Translations under genes and position numbers: made by a program
Shown: one piece after another, positions 42,475-52,138 of the stretch
Layout: each line of letters begins with the position of its first letter
How positions within the stretch are numbered: position 1 is the first letter of the stretch
Notes under the pieces: model-generated
Databases searched by the model: none
What the model was told of the DNA's origin: nothing
What the model saw: the letters and a program-made list of their open reading frames with translations, nothing else
Assembly: GCA_964354345.1 (NCBI GenBank)
Contig: CAYGZL010000146.1
Span: 62,001-126,000, forward strand
Length of the DNA stretch: 64,000 nt
Direction: 5' to 3'
DNA from: CAYGZL01 sp964354345
Lineage (GTDB): Bacteria; Chloroflexota; Anaerolineae; Anaerolineales; UBA4823

Positions 42475-43707
42475 ATGAGACTTTTACATTTCGCTGATGC
42501 TCATATTGATATGGCCAACTTTGGTCGCCACGATCCTCAGACTGGGTTACCAGTGCGTGTGATGGATTTCCTGCGCTCGTTGGATACGATCGTGGATGTG
42601 GCAATGACCGAGAAAGTTGACCTGGTGATCTTTGCTGGAGATGCTTATAAGGATCGTAACCCGTCTCCGACTTATCAGCGCGAATGGGGGCGGCGGATAA
42701 TGCGCCTGTCCAGGGCGGGGATTCCCACTCTGCTACTGGTGGGCAACCATGACCTGTCGCCGGCGCTTGGACGGGCGCATGCGTTAGACCCCTTTGACAC
42801 CCTGGCAGTTCCCTTTGTGACGGTACTGGACCAGCCGCGCTTCTTGACACCTGCTGATTTACATGGCTTGCCTGTGCAGGTGATCGCACTACCCTGGATC
42901 ACCCGCTCTGGGCTGATGGCACAATTGGATTTGCGCGGCGAAAAGAGCCTGGTGTTCGAGGAACTGGAAAAACGACTGACTGAATTGGTGCAATTTTGGT
43001 TAGAAGGCGCCGATCCCAATTTACCAATAATCTTGACGGCGCACTGTTCTGTGCAGGGGGCTGTCTACGGCGGTGAACGCACGGTTATGTTAGGCAGTGA
43101 CCTGGTGCTGCCAGGTTCGCTGGTGAGGGATCCTCGACTGGCATATGTTGCCCTGGGTCATATTCATAAGCCGCAGGATCTCAACCAGGGCGGCCAGCCG
43201 CCAGTGATCTATCCCGGTTCGATCGAGCGGGTAGATTTCGGGGAAGCCCAAGATGACAAATATTTTATTATTGCCCACGTTGGTGATGAGGATACGCGTG
43301 TCGAATGGCGCCAGTTGACCGGCATCCGACCATTTATTGACCGTTTTGTGCGGCTTGATCGCCCTGAAGGGATTATGGATCAAATAATTGGCGCGTTGCC
43401 TGGTGTGGAAGCTATGGAACAGGCCATCCTGCGCCTGGTATTGGAGTACCCGCGAGAGTGGGAAGCGTTGATCGATGAGGCAGCGTTGCGCGAGCTGGCT
43501 GCGCCTTGTTTTGAGTTTCACCTGGTGAAACGGCCCCAAATGGCGACGCGCGTACGGCTGCCCGAAGATCATACGATTGGCAGCCTGACACCGCTTGAGT
43601 TACTTGATTTGTATTGGCGCGCCAACCATGTAAAGCCAACCGACCAGGAAGCATTGAATAAGTTAGCACAGGAAGTGATTCAGTACGTGGAAGGGGAACA
43701 CCATTAA
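42475..43707 (+). CDS. sbcD: SbcD/Mre11-type metallophosphoesterase
   Basis: 410 residues. Phosphoesterase motifs run as FADAHIDMANF, VIFAGDAYKDRNPSP, LLVGNHDLSPALGRAHAL, ILTAHCSVQGA and YVALGHIHKPQ. This order is that of SbcD/Mre11 nucleases that work with SbcC/Rad50 to process DNA ends and hairpins. The C-terminal half is a family-specific domain. The sbcC partner is 13 kb away at 56787, unlike the usual sbcDC operon. It starts 9 nt after the C39 gene stop. Confidence 0.88.
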   Translation: MRLLHFADAHIDMANFGRHDPQTGLPVRVMDFLRSLDTIVDVAMTEKVDLVIFAGDAYKDRNPSPTYQREWGRRIMRLSRAGIPTLLLVGNHDLSPALGRAHALDPFDTLAVPFVTVLDQPRFLTPADLHGLPVQVIALPWITRSGLMAQLDLRGEKSLVFEELEKRLTELVQFWLEGADPNLPIILTAHCSVQGAVYGGERTVMLGSDLVLPGSLVRDPRLAYVALGHIHKPQDLNQGGQPPVIYPGSIERVDFGEAQDDKYFIIAHVGDEDTRVEWRQLTGIRPFIDRFVRLDRPEGIMDQIIGALPGVEAMEQAILRLVLEYPREWEALIDEAALRELAAPCFEFHLVKRPQMATRVRLPEDHTIGSLTPLELLDLYWRANHVKPTDQEALNKLAQEVIQYVEGEHH

Positions 43708-43772
43708 TAAATAGTGGATGTAAAGCAAGTATAATAAAAAGTTAATCAATCTTCCCTTTGGAGGCAACGCCT

Positions 43773-44441
43773 ATGTTCGTAAGCGATTACATGACCTCAA
43801 ACCCCGTCACAATCCCCCCCGATCATAACTATCCCCAGGCTATTAGTGTGATTCGTAAACAAAAAATCCGCCACCTGCCAGTAATCGAAAACGGTCGTTT
43901 GGTTGGGATTGTGGTTGAGAAAGATTTGTTATCCAACCAACCTTCGCCTGCCACTACGCTGAGTGTCTATGAGATCTACTCACTCCTGGAGGTGTTACGG
44001 ATACGGCAAATGATGAGTCGACCGGTAATCACAGTGGAAGGCGATTGTCCAATCGAAGAAGCCGCCCGCATTATGGTGGAAAACAAGGTTAGCTGTCTGC
44101 CAGTGATGGCTGGCGAGACTCTGGTAGGTATCATCACCGAGACAGATATCTTCAAAATCCTGGTAGAAGTGCTGGGCGGCGGCGAAGAAGGCTACCGGAT
44201 GACCGTGTATATCCCTGATAAAGTGGGGCAGCTCGCCAGCCTGAGCGGTCGAATAGCTGAAGTGGGTGGAAATATCGTGGCTGTTACGAACACCCGGATC
44301 TTGAAAAATGAGAAACGGGAGGTCACGATCAAAACAATCGGTATTGAGCGGGATACTTTGGTAGCGCTGGCAAAAGACATTGGGGGAGAGGTGCGCGCAG
44401 TGTACCCCACGATCCGTTACCAGCCGCGTCTGTTCGGATAA
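43773..44441 (+). CDS. CBS-pair and ACT domain protein (AcuB-like)
   Basis: 222 residues. Two CBS motifs, SDYMTSNPVTIPPDHNYPQA and MMSRPVITVEGDCPIEEAAR, each followed by LPVIENGRLVGIV- or LPVMAGETLVGIITE-type strands, make a Bateman pair. A C-terminal ACT domain begins at YRMTVYIPDKVGQLASLSGR. Such proteins bind adenine nucleotides and amino acids as sensors; the partner is unknown. GGAGG eight bases before the ATG at 43773 decides the start over an upstream in-frame codon. Confidence 0.88.
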   Translation: MFVSDYMTSNPVTIPPDHNYPQAISVIRKQKIRHLPVIENGRLVGIVVEKDLLSNQPSPATTLSVYEIYSLLEVLRIRQMMSRPVITVEGDCPIEEAARIMVENKVSCLPVMAGETLVGIITETDIFKILVEVLGGGEEGYRMTVYIPDKVGQLASLSGRIAEVGGNIVAVTNTRILKNEKREVTIKTIGIERDTLVALAKDIGGEVRAVYPTIRYQPRLFG

Positions 44442-44464
44442 AGTATAAACAAAAGATGGATTCC

Positions 44465-44920
44465 ATGAGCATCAAGGCACAATTGGAAAGCAAGTTAAAA
44501 GAGGCCATGCGCGTTCAGGACGACCTGCGTAAACGCACTCTGCGGATGGCACTGGCCGCGATTCGTCTGGCTGAGGTTGAAAAAGGCAGCGCTTTAGACG
44601 ATACAGCGATCGTTTCGATCTTGCAGAAGGAGCTCAAGACGCGGCAAGAAGCGATCAGCGATGCTCAACGAGCCGGTCGCGCCGAATTAGTCGCCGAGGC
44701 AATCGCTGAAATGGGCGTCCTGCAGGAGTACTTACCGCAACAACTCAGTGCGGAAGAATTGGAAAGCCTGGCGCGCCAGGTAATCAGTGAAATCGGTGCG
44801 ACTTCGGTGAAGGAGATGGGGTTAGTGATGAAAAGCCTGCTCCCGCGTTTGCAGGGACGCGCCTCCGGCGATCAAGCCAGCCAGATTGTACGTAAGTTGT
44901 TAACCTTGGGTAGATCATAA
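44465..44920 (+). CDS. GatB/YqeY domain protein
   Basis: 151 residues, a typical stand-alone YqeY. KEAMRVQDDLRKRTLRMALA, KTRQEAISDAQRAGR and EEYLP-like VLQEYLPQQL are the family motifs, and the helical tail SVKEMGLVMKSLLPRLQGRA ends it. The fold is that of the tRNA-binding tail of GatB; the function is not settled. ATG 44465 is preferred over an in-frame ATG 9 nt earlier by comparison with the family start. In many Firmicutes yqeY lies near the pgpH-ybeY-dgkA cluster, as here. Confidence 0.9.
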   Translation: MSIKAQLESKLKEAMRVQDDLRKRTLRMALAAIRLAEVEKGSALDDTAIVSILQKELKTRQEAISDAQRAGRAELVAEAIAEMGVLQEYLPQQLSAEELESLARQVISEIGATSVKEMGLVMKSLLPRLQGRASGDQASQIVRKLLTLGRS

Positions 44921-44947
44921 GCCCCAAGGCATGTGATTACCTGGGCA

Positions 44948-47293
44948 ATGAACGATAGCACAGCACTGCGGAAGGAAAGCTCCGCCAGAGGTTCCGACGA
45001 ACGTGCCGGGCAGGTGCGGAAGAGGGGTTCTGTGATCTGGTATGTTCTGCTGGCTGTGCTTGCTGTGGCGGGATCCCTGGCGGCTTTACTGATCCCTTTG
45101 TTAAATCAGGTGCTGTCACCCACCCTGCAGGTGGGTCAGGTAGCGCCCGAAGAGTACCGCGCGCCCCGGTCATATACATATAGCAGTGAAGTGCTGACAG
45201 CCCAGCGGCGCCAGGCGGAAGCCGCAGCGGTATTGGTGATTTATACGGCGCCTGACACGGGTATTGCGCGCCAGCAACGCGAGCGGTTACGCGCGGCGCT
45301 CGATTTTATCGCGAATGTGCGCGCGGATACCCTGGCTACACCCGAGCAAAAACAAGAGGATTTGAATTCATTGGAGTATATTCGCCTGGACCAGATAACA
45401 GCACAGGCAGTGCTAACTTTGGGCGAGGCGCGCTGGCAAATTGTGCAGCAAGAAGCGACTGTGGTGCTGGAGAAAATGATGAGCGCCGCGGTGCGCCAAG
45501 ATAATTTGGAGGCAGTGCGGAGCAGCGCTCTCGGCCTGGTGAACTTGTCTGTGCCAGAGGACCTGGCGCACTGGGTGGCGAACCTGGCTGCATCGTTTGT
45601 AATTCCCAATAGCCAGTACAGTGAAAGCGCTACCCAAACGGCGCGCCAGAAAGCAAGTGAATCGGTGGCACCGGTCACTCGCTCATTTGTAGCTAACCAA
45701 ACAATCGTGCAGCGCGGCCAGGTGATAAGTGATGCCGACCTGGAAGCACTGCACCAATTTAGCCTGATCCAACCCCAACAGCGTTGGCAAGATTATGTCA
45801 GTCCGGCGGTGTTAGTGGTATTGATGGGCACGTTCGTCCTGTTTTATCTGATACGCCAGGCGGAGTTGGTTAAAAATTTTCGTAGTATCGCGCTGATCAC
45901 TGTGTTGTTTATCATATATTTGGTTGTTGCACGCTTATTGATCCCGGCGCACACGGTGATTCCTTACGCCTTTCCGGTTGCAGCGTATACGTTGACTACA
46001 GCAGTGCTGTTTGGCACTGAGTTAGCAATGGTCACCTCCTTGCCCCTGGCAATCCTTGCCGCGTACAACCTTTCCAACTCACTCGACTTGACTATCTTTT
46101 ATGTGGTGGGTAGTTTGTTAGGCGTTCTGGCCTTAGGCCGCGCCAGGAGGATGTCAGCTTTTATCTGGGCGGGTGTGGCAGTTGCGGTGTCGGGGGCAGC
46201 AGTAATTGTTGCTTATCGCTTGATGCTATCCTCCACCGATTGGATTGGTCTGGTTACACTGGGTGGCGCAGCGTTGTTCAATGGTTTAGTCACCGCCAGT
46301 TTGACAATCTTACTGGTTTCGGTTTTGGCGCAATTCTTGTCTGTGATGACCCCGATGCAACTCATTGATTTGAGCCGTCCTGATCACCCTTTATTGCAGT
46401 TGATTTTGCACGAGGCGCCGGGGACTTACCAGCACAGCTTGCAGCTCGCTAACCTGGCCGAGCAAGCTGCTGAACATATTGGGGCAGATGCACTGGTAAC
46501 CCGCGTAGGAGCCCTGTATCATGATGCGGGGAAGGCGGTCAATCCAGCGTTCTTTATTGAAAACCAGTTGCCCGGTTTTATTAACCCGCATGATGATCTG
46601 GAACCATCCGCCAGTGCAACTGTGATTATTCGCCATGTCGCTGATGGATTGGAGTTGGCGAGGAAATATCGCTTGCCAGGCCGTATTCGGGATTTCATCT
46701 CAGAGCACCATGGCACTATGCAGACTCGCTACCAGTATGTCCGCGCGGTTCAAGCCGTGAGTGGGGACGAAAGCCAGGTTGATCAAGAACGCTTCCGTTA
46801 TCCAGGGCCGCGACCGCAAAGCCGTGAAACTGCCATCTTGATGCTGGCAGACGGTTGCGAAGCGATCGTGCGTGCGGAACATCCACGGGGGGAGGACGAA
46901 CTCCGTACGCTGATCAAAGGTGTTATTGAGGATCGTCTGGCCCAAGGCCAGTTGGACGGCACCAGTCTGACGCTTAATGATTTAGTGACCATTCGAGAAT
47001 CATTCGTAGCTACGCTGCGCGGCGTTTTTCATCCACGCGTTAACTATCCGAAGCTGGAGACAGCACGCCGGAGCGATACCGCCAGCAGTCTGATTGAATC
47101 CGAAGAAGAAAAGACCCGCCCGGTGGTCGATCGCGGCGCTTCACAAGTTCCACTGACAGCGGCTCAGTCCACAGAAATTCAGGCCGCTCCGCGACCCGAG
47201 CCGCCGCCGCTAAGTTTTCCTACGGGAGATGGCCAGCAAGCCGGGTCTTATGTATCTGCGCAGACCAATGGAACGCCAGCAGGTAGTGAATAA
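44948..47293 (+). CDS. pgpH: 7TM-HD family phosphohydrolase (PgpH-like, c-di-AMP phosphodiesterase candidate)
   Basis: 781 residues. One N-terminal membrane helix, an extracellular domain of about 220 residues, seven membrane helices (about 270-460), and a cytoplasmic HD domain with LHEAPGTYQHSLQLANLAEQ and the metal motif ALYHDAGKAVNPAFF, plus FISEHHGTMQTRYQY. PgpH hydrolyses c-di-AMP in Listeria. An acidic, disordered tail ends the protein. The start may be GTG 44933 instead. The pgpH-ybeY-dgkA order is conserved in many bacteria, which supports the call. Confidence 0.9.
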   Translation: MNDSTALRKESSARGSDERAGQVRKRGSVIWYVLLAVLAVAGSLAALLIPLLNQVLSPTLQVGQVAPEEYRAPRSYTYSSEVLTAQRRQAEAAAVLVIYTAPDTGIARQQRERLRAALDFIANVRADTLATPEQKQEDLNSLEYIRLDQITAQAVLTLGEARWQIVQQEATVVLEKMMSAAVRQDNLEAVRSSALGLVNLSVPEDLAHWVANLAASFVIPNSQYSESATQTARQKASESVAPVTRSFVANQTIVQRGQVISDADLEALHQFSLIQPQQRWQDYVSPAVLVVLMGTFVLFYLIRQAELVKNFRSIALITVLFIIYLVVARLLIPAHTVIPYAFPVAAYTLTTAVLFGTELAMVTSLPLAILAAYNLSNSLDLTIFYVVGSLLGVLALGRARRMSAFIWAGVAVAVSGAAVIVAYRLMLSSTDWIGLVTLGGAALFNGLVTASLTILLVSVLAQFLSVMTPMQLIDLSRPDHPLLQLILHEAPGTYQHSLQLANLAEQAAEHIGADALVTRVGALYHDAGKAVNPAFFIENQLPGFINPHDDLEPSASATVIIRHVADGLELARKYRLPGRIRDFISEHHGTMQTRYQYVRAVQAVSGDESQVDQERFRYPGPRPQSRETAILMLADGCEAIVRAEHPRGEDELRTLIKGVIEDRLAQGQLDGTSLTLNDLVTIRESFVATLRGVFHPRVNYPKLETARRSDTASSLIESEEEKTRPVVDRGASQVPLTAAQSTEIQAAPRPEPPPLSFPTGDGQQAGSYVSAQTNGTPAGSE

Positions 47294-47294
47294 G

Positions 47295-47762
47295 ATGATC
47301 TATATTCAGGTTTCTGAGGCATTACAGAATGGCGGCTCCGCTGTTTCTTTCATTGACGTGGCGCTCCTGGAAAATGCTGCGCTTCAAACCCTGTGTCATC
47401 AAGCACAGACAGTTGCCGGTGATCTGACCCTGGTGATAACGAATGATGAACAATTGCGAGCGTTGAACCGGGATTTTCTAGGTATTGAATCAACCACCGA
47501 TGTCTTATCCTTTCCTTCTGGCGAGGTTGACCTGGATAGCCAGGTGGTGTATTTGGGAGATGTTGTGATCTCTTATCCCCGCGCCCGGCTTCAAGCTGAA
47601 GTTGGGGGTCATGCGTTGGAGGATGAGTTGTGTCTGCTGGTTGTCCATGGGGTGCTGCACCTGCTCGGTTATGATCATGCTGAAGAGATGGATCAGGCGC
47701 GCATGTGGGCAGTTCAGGCCGAAATCTTGGTTAAACTGGGCGCTCGTGCGTCGTTGCCATAA
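47295..47762 (+). CDS. ybeY: Endoribonuclease YbeY (rRNA maturation)
   Basis: 155 residues. The zinc motif HGVLHLLGYDH (H-x3-H-x5-H) is intact, preceded by NRDFLGIESTTDVLSFP and LGDVVIS. YbeY processes 16S rRNA 3' ends and takes part in ribosome quality control. ATG 47295 is one base after the pgpH stop; in-frame codons upstream lie inside pgpH and are rejected. The stop overlaps the dgkA start as TAATG. Confidence 0.93.
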   Translation: MIYIQVSEALQNGGSAVSFIDVALLENAALQTLCHQAQTVAGDLTLVITNDEQLRALNRDFLGIESTTDVLSFPSGEVDLDSQVVYLGDVVISYPRARLQAEVGGHALEDELCLLVVHGVLHLLGYDHAEEMDQARMWAVQAEILVKLGARASLP

Positions 47763-48154
47763 TGCGCCATTTTCTGCTCAGCCGCGCCCGATCCTTTCAA
47801 TATGCATTTGCGGGGTGGTGGTATGTCCTACGCACGCAGCGCAATGCCTGGATCCATGCTACGATCAGCCTGGCGGTGTTGCTTATCTGTGCCTGGTTGC
47901 AACTCCGTAACTGGGAATGGGCGCTGGTCATTGTTGCGATTGCGATGGTATGGACAGCCGAATTTTTAAATACAGCGCTGGAAGCGGTTGTTGACCTGGC
48001 CAGCCCGCAGCAACATCACCTGGCCAAAGTTGGAAAGGATGTGGGTGCGGCGGCAGTCTTGATCGCCGCGATCTCTGCGGTGCTAATCGGGCTGTTGCTC
48101 CTGGGGCCGCCGCTTTATGAAAAGGTTAAGATGATTATTGAATCTGGATTTTAG
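47762..48154 (+). CDS. dgkA: Diacylglycerol/undecaprenol kinase family (DgkA)
   Basis: 130 residues, three membrane helices, and the catalytic motif EFLNTALEAVVDLASPQQHH followed by KVGKDVGAAAVLI. Gram-positive members phosphorylate undecaprenol rather than diacylglycerol; which applies here is unknown. The ATG overlaps the ybeY stop as TAATG. Confidence 0.93.
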   Translation: MRHFLLSRARSFQYAFAGWWYVLRTQRNAWIHATISLAVLLICAWLQLRNWEWALVIVAIAMVWTAEFLNTALEAVVDLASPQQHHLAKVGKDVGAAAVLIAAISAVLIGLLLLGPPLYEKVKMIIESGF

Positions 48155-48231
48155 ATTTTGGAATTTGGATGGGGTGAGTTTACAGGTTAATTGCGATATG
48201 AGCAATGCAGGCAAGATGGAGAGGGATTGGG

Positions 48232-49080
48232 ATGGGTGACATGTTTCGGTTTGGTACGGTGGGAGCGCCGATTTCGACGCCGAAGAAACCAGGCGGGAGT
48301 GTTGGGGCGATCTCACATTCAGCGCAGCTGGGGCTGGCAGCGATGGAGTTGGGTTGGGTGCAATCGGTGCGGGTAACCGAACAGACCTGTGCGGCGATTC
48401 GCGCTGCAGGCCTAAAGATGGATGTGGCGCTTAGCGTCCATGCCCCGTATTTTATCAACCTGAATGCCAATGAAGAAGAATGGCCGAAATCGCGCAAGCG
48501 TCTGATGGATGCGGCACATTATGGCAACCTGGCTGGCGCGACGGACATAATCTTCCATCCCGGGTCTTACTTCGGTTTATCACCGGAACAGGTTTTACCG
48601 CTTGCCATTGATCGGCTGCGGGGATGTGTCGAGGAGTTACGTACAGCGGGGAATCCGGTTATTTTACGACCTGAGACCATGGGGAAGACGGCCTTGCTTG
48701 GCTCATTGGAGGATGCCCTGGCGCTGAGCCGCGCGATTCCGGGGGTGCAGCCGTGCGTGGATTGCGCTCATCTGCACGCCCGTGCCGGCGATGGCTCAAT
48801 GAACACCTACACTGAATGGGTTGCGGTCTTGGAAACCTACCGGCAGGCTATCGGGGAAGAAAGCTTGCACAGTTTGCATATCCACCTCTCCGGAATAGAG
48901 TATGGTCCGAAAGGAGAGCGGAATCACTTGATGCTGGACGAAGCTGACCTGGATGTGAAGGATCTCTTCCTGGCGCTGCGAGATTTCGGATGTCGCGGGC
49001 GGATCTTGTGCGAAAGCCCGGTGATGGAAGATGACGCCGTGAAGTTAATGCAGATTTGGGGGAATGTTGCAGAACGGTAG
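48232..49080 (+). CDS. nfo: Endonuclease IV-like TIM-barrel AP endonuclease
   Basis: 282 residues. The xylose isomerase-like TIM barrel carries ordered metal ligands: VHAPYFINLNAN, DIIFHPGSYFG, RPETMGK, CVDCAHLHARAG, LHIHLSGIEYG and ILCESPVME. This is the endonuclease IV set that cuts at abasic sites. GGAGAGG seven bases before ATG 48232 fixes the start. The end overlaps the uracil-DNA glycosylase start by 17 nt, so the two should act in sequence in base-excision repair. Confidence 0.85.
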   Translation: MGDMFRFGTVGAPISTPKKPGGSVGAISHSAQLGLAAMELGWVQSVRVTEQTCAAIRAAGLKMDVALSVHAPYFINLNANEEEWPKSRKRLMDAAHYGNLAGATDIIFHPGSYFGLSPEQVLPLAIDRLRGCVEELRTAGNPVILRPETMGKTALLGSLEDALALSRAIPGVQPCVDCAHLHARAGDGSMNTYTEWVAVLETYRQAIGEESLHSLHIHLSGIEYGPKGERNHLMLDEADLDVKDLFLALRDFGCRGRILCESPVMEDDAVKLMQIWGNVAER

Positions 49081-49711
49081 TTCCAATGCGCATCCTGCCG
49101 GAGGCCTGGACTCAGATAATCCGGCGCGAGTGTTGGCTGAAGTCCAGGCATGTATGCGTACTTGCCGGTTGTGCCTGGATGCTGGCTATGAGATCTTCCC
49201 GCGGGCTATCTTCTCTGGCGATGCGGGGGGGCGCGTGATGATTATTGGTCAGGCGCCTGGAATCACAGAGAAGGAGGCCGGGAGACCGTTTAATGCTGGC
49301 AGCGGGACGCGCCTGTTTCAATGGTTGGTACAGGTTGGGATTGATGAAAGCTGGTTCCGCCGCACGCAATATATGACCTCGGTGACTAAATGTTACCCGG
49401 GTCGCTCAAAATCTGGCAGTGGAGACCGGGTTCCTGAACGGGAGGAACAAGAGTTCTGCAGGCCTTACCTGGAGCAAGAGATGGCGTTGGTGAATCCCGA
49501 CCTGATCATACCGGTCGGGCGCCTGGCGATCAGCCGTTTTTACGGGAATGATTTTTCTCTAGTCGAGGTGATTGGCGGCCAAAAGCAGGTGAATGGGCGG
49601 TGGGTGGTACCGCTTCCGCATCCCTCGGGAGCCAGTCGCTGGCACCAGGTTGCCCAGAACCGGGCACACCTCCAGCAGGCGCTCGCTTTAATTGGCGAGC
49701 ACACGAAGTGA
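49064..49711 (+). CDS. Uracil-DNA glycosylase, family 4-like
   Basis: 215 residues. Four cysteines fit the [4Fe-4S] cluster of family 4 UDG (TCRLC near residue 35, then TKCYPG and EFCRPYL). The active-site motif is GQAPGITEKEAGRPF (family form G-x-A-P-G) and the second motif is PHPSGASRW. It removes uracil from DNA, producing abasic sites that the overlapping endonuclease IV gene product would cut. The start is inside the upstream gene, in a different frame. Confidence 0.87.
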   Translation: MLQNGSSNAHPAGGLDSDNPARVLAEVQACMRTCRLCLDAGYEIFPRAIFSGDAGGRVMIIGQAPGITEKEAGRPFNAGSGTRLFQWLVQVGIDESWFRRTQYMTSVTKCYPGRSKSGSGDRVPEREEQEFCRPYLEQEMALVNPDLIIPVGRLAISRFYGNDFSLVEVIGGQKQVNGRWVVPLPHPSGASRWHQVAQNRAHLQQALALIGEHTK

Positions 49712-49767
49712 CTCTGTTTGTTTCCCGAGCAAAATTCGTGGAGTGGTAGATCTACCTCAACAATGCG

Positions 49768-50709
49768 CTAAGGCTGAAGGATTTCAACTATGGCTTGAGC
49801 GCGGTGCTCCTTGAGCCAGTCCTGCACAGCCAGGTTTTGTAACCCCAGCCGTGCTTGTGGCTCGAGCAGGCGTTGCGGGTCACGTTCGATCACCATTAAA
49901 ATTAGAAAACCGGTTTGAGTTTGAATCACCGGACTGTATTTACCAGGCTCGAGGTTGAAGACGGCTTCGTCCAGCTTTGGATCGGTCAGGTAGCCGCGCG
50001 GGAACCAGCCCAGGTCGCCTTGCTTCACCGAGTCATATTGGGTCGCCAGCGCCAGAAAATCTTCACCAGCCTGGAGCAGCGCATAAACCTGGCTGGCCTG
50101 ATCTGCATTGTAGGTCAATATCTGGCGGGCATGCACTTGCTCAACCTTTTGGGGCACCTGGGTCGCAATTTTGTCACGCATCCAGGCTGCCGCGGCTCCT
50201 ATGGATAGGTCGCGCCGGAAACCAGGCTCGTCGTAACTGTTGGCTTTCATCCAATCCTGGAATACCTGAATACCGCCAGCCTGTTGGATCACCTGTTCCA
50301 GGCGTGCCTGGAGCGCTTTCTCGTCCAGGGTGAAACCTTGGGAAATGGCAGCTTGCGCCAGGAGCGCCTGAACGATCAAGGCCTCTTGAACTTGTTGTTT
50401 CTCATCAGAAGTCAGGTCGCGACCAACTGCACTGCGAAAACGGGCCAGCTCACCCTGGTATTGCGAGAGCGGGATACCCAGTTCGTTGACGCGCATCGCC
50501 AGGGGCTCAGGCGTGGGTGAGGGTGGAAGAGGCGTAGGCGTGGTTGGAGCACTTGGTGTGGATGTCGGGGTGGTAGACTCTGCCTGTATTACAGTGGAGA
50601 GCGGCTTGGGAGTCGAATTGGAACGCTGGCAGGCGCTGAGCAAGATGAGCAACCCGCTCAAGCAGAGTAATTTTAGAGCAGTTACAAGCGGTTTTTGGAA
50701 AGGACCCAT
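49768..50709 (-). CDS. SurA/PpiC-like peptidyl-prolyl isomerase lipoprotein
   Basis: 313 residues. The lipobox LLSAC is followed by a long Ser/Thr/Pro-rich linker, a SurA_N-like helical domain (about 70-180), and a parvulin domain at about 190-285 (QVHARQILTYNADQASQVYA, GDLGWFPRGYLTDPKLDEAV). It probably assists folding of exported proteins. The TATAAT at 50720-50725 is 10 nt from the ATG, so the message is nearly leaderless. Convergent with the UDG gene. Confidence 0.87.
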   Translation of the reverse strand: MGPFQKPLVTALKLLCLSGLLILLSACQRSNSTPKPLSTVIQAESTTPTSTPSAPTTPTPLPPSPTPEPLAMRVNELGIPLSQYQGELARFRSAVGRDLTSDEKQQVQEALIVQALLAQAAISQGFTLDEKALQARLEQVIQQAGGIQVFQDWMKANSYDEPGFRRDLSIGAAAAWMRDKIATQVPQKVEQVHARQILTYNADQASQVYALLQAGEDFLALATQYDSVKQGDLGWFPRGYLTDPKLDEAVFNLEPGKYSPVIQTQTGFLILMVIERDPQRLLEPQARLGLQNLAVQDWLKEHRAQAIVEILQP

Positions 50710-50719
50710 AACGGGGTAG

Positions 50720-50725
50720 ATTATA
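50720..50725 (-). promoter_or_regulatory. TATAAT of the SurA-like gene, near-leaderless
   Basis: On the minus strand TATAAT lies 10 nt before the ATG at 50709. The expected leader is three or four bases and no Shine-Dalgarno is present. Confidence 0.4.
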
Positions 50726-50975
50726 CCCGCGTTTTGAAGACGAAGCGTTCACCTCTGTTAGGTTGATTTTATAATGCCGGCTGGTTGGCGAATGGTGAAG
50801 AAATTTGCTTGGCTTGCAACCTGTTAACTGTTAAAATATGGTATCGTGTAAACCGAATACAAAGTTGTAGACTAAAAGCAAAGCGGTGCTGCCGTCAGTA
50901 TCGATTGTCTTCTACAGAAGGTTTATAAACGGTGGAGCAAAAAAATTATCCAACGTGGTCAGGCTGGTACACCAT

Positions 50976-51998
50976 ATGAATATTTACCACTGCCGCACTG
51001 ATCTGCCAGTGGTACTGCTTTATAACCTTGATCCATCCTGGTCACGCGAAGACATCCAGGATTGTCACGACTCGGCGCACCTGTTAATGAATTCCTTGAT
51101 CGAGGTCGGTCATCCTGTTCAGGAAGTGTGTGTGCAATCAGCTGAACTGGAAACAGCTCTGGAAGGTATAAACCCTGATGAGAACCTGATCTTTAACTGG
51201 TGCGAAGAGCTATCCGGTATTCCTCGCAGTGCATACCGCGTCGCCCAATCCCTTGACCAGATGGGTTTCACCTATACTGGTTCTGATGCAAATGCGCTGG
51301 CCTTCAGCCAGGATAAACGCCTGGTTAAGGCACGTTTGGACACCCAAAATATCCCAACACCAAAATGGCAAATCTCTCTAGCCCCCCATCCTAATGGCTG
51401 GGATTGTTTTCCGGCAATCGTAAAACCGGTTTTTGAGCATTGTAGCTTCGGAGTCACGCGCGACGCTGTTGTCCAATCGCGAGGCGAACTGGCAGATCGG
51501 ATTCATTACGTACTGGAAACCTTTAAGCAGCCAGCCCTGGTCGAGGAGTTTATTGACGGACGTGAGTTCCACATTGGCGTGCTGGGTAACGGCGATCTTC
51601 ATACGCTGCCTCCTGGCGAGATGGATTTCTCAGCTTTCGCTGATGTAAAAGACCGCCTGTGCACCTTTGAATCGAAGTTCGATCCGCGCTCTCCGTCTTA
51701 CAACCTGATTGAGCTTCGCTTGCCTGCCCCCCTCACACCAGGTGAACAATGCCAGATCGAGGATCTGGCTCGAATGGCGTATCGCGCGATAAGCTGTCGT
51801 GACTATGCCCGTTTGGATTTCCGTCTACGTGAGGGGGTTTTCTATGTGTTGGATGTCAATCCAAACGCTGACCTCAGCCCCGATACCAGTCTGGCGATGT
51901 CAGCAGAAATAACCGGTTTGTCTTATGGGCAGTTAGGTAGCCTGTTAATCAATCTTGCAGCTCAACGACACCCATCTCGCTTAGACTGGCATGCTTAG
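50976..51998 (+). CDS. ATP-grasp ligase, D-Ala-D-Ala ligase-like
   Basis: 340 residues. The ATP-grasp fold shows LDQMGFTYTGSDANALAFSQ, DKRLVKARL, PAIVKPVFEHCSFGVTRDAV, ALVEEFIDGREFHIGVLGNG and, for the metal, DYARLDFRLREGVFYVLDVN PNADLSPDTS. The fold resembles D-alanine-D-alanine ligases, but sequence cannot prove that substrate; other carboxylate-amine ligases share it. ATG 50976 has no clear ribosome binding site; GTG 50955 is in frame. A TTGCAA-N17-TATGGT promoter lies at about 50814-50842. The following 980 bases contain only a pseudogene and the T-box. Confidence 0.75.
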   Translation: MNIYHCRTDLPVVLLYNLDPSWSREDIQDCHDSAHLLMNSLIEVGHPVQEVCVQSAELETALEGINPDENLIFNWCEELSGIPRSAYRVAQSLDQMGFTYTGSDANALAFSQDKRLVKARLDTQNIPTPKWQISLAPHPNGWDCFPAIVKPVFEHCSFGVTRDAVVQSRGELADRIHYVLETFKQPALVEEFIDGREFHIGVLGNGDLHTLPPGEMDFSAFADVKDRLCTFESKFDPRSPSYNLIELRLPAPLTPGEQCQIEDLARMAYRAISCRDYARLDFRLREGVFYVLDVNPNADLSPDTSLAMSAEITGLSYGQLGSLLINLAAQRHPSRLDWHA

Positions 51999-52138
51999 GA
52001 AGGAGATGGTGCAAGGTCATGATTATGCAATGTATGAAACACAGCGTCTTTTCAATCTTTTGCCTGATGTTGATTTCGTGCATGATATTGGCGCAGTCGA
52101 GATCCCCCGCCCTTCTCCCGAAGAACTTGACCACCCGG

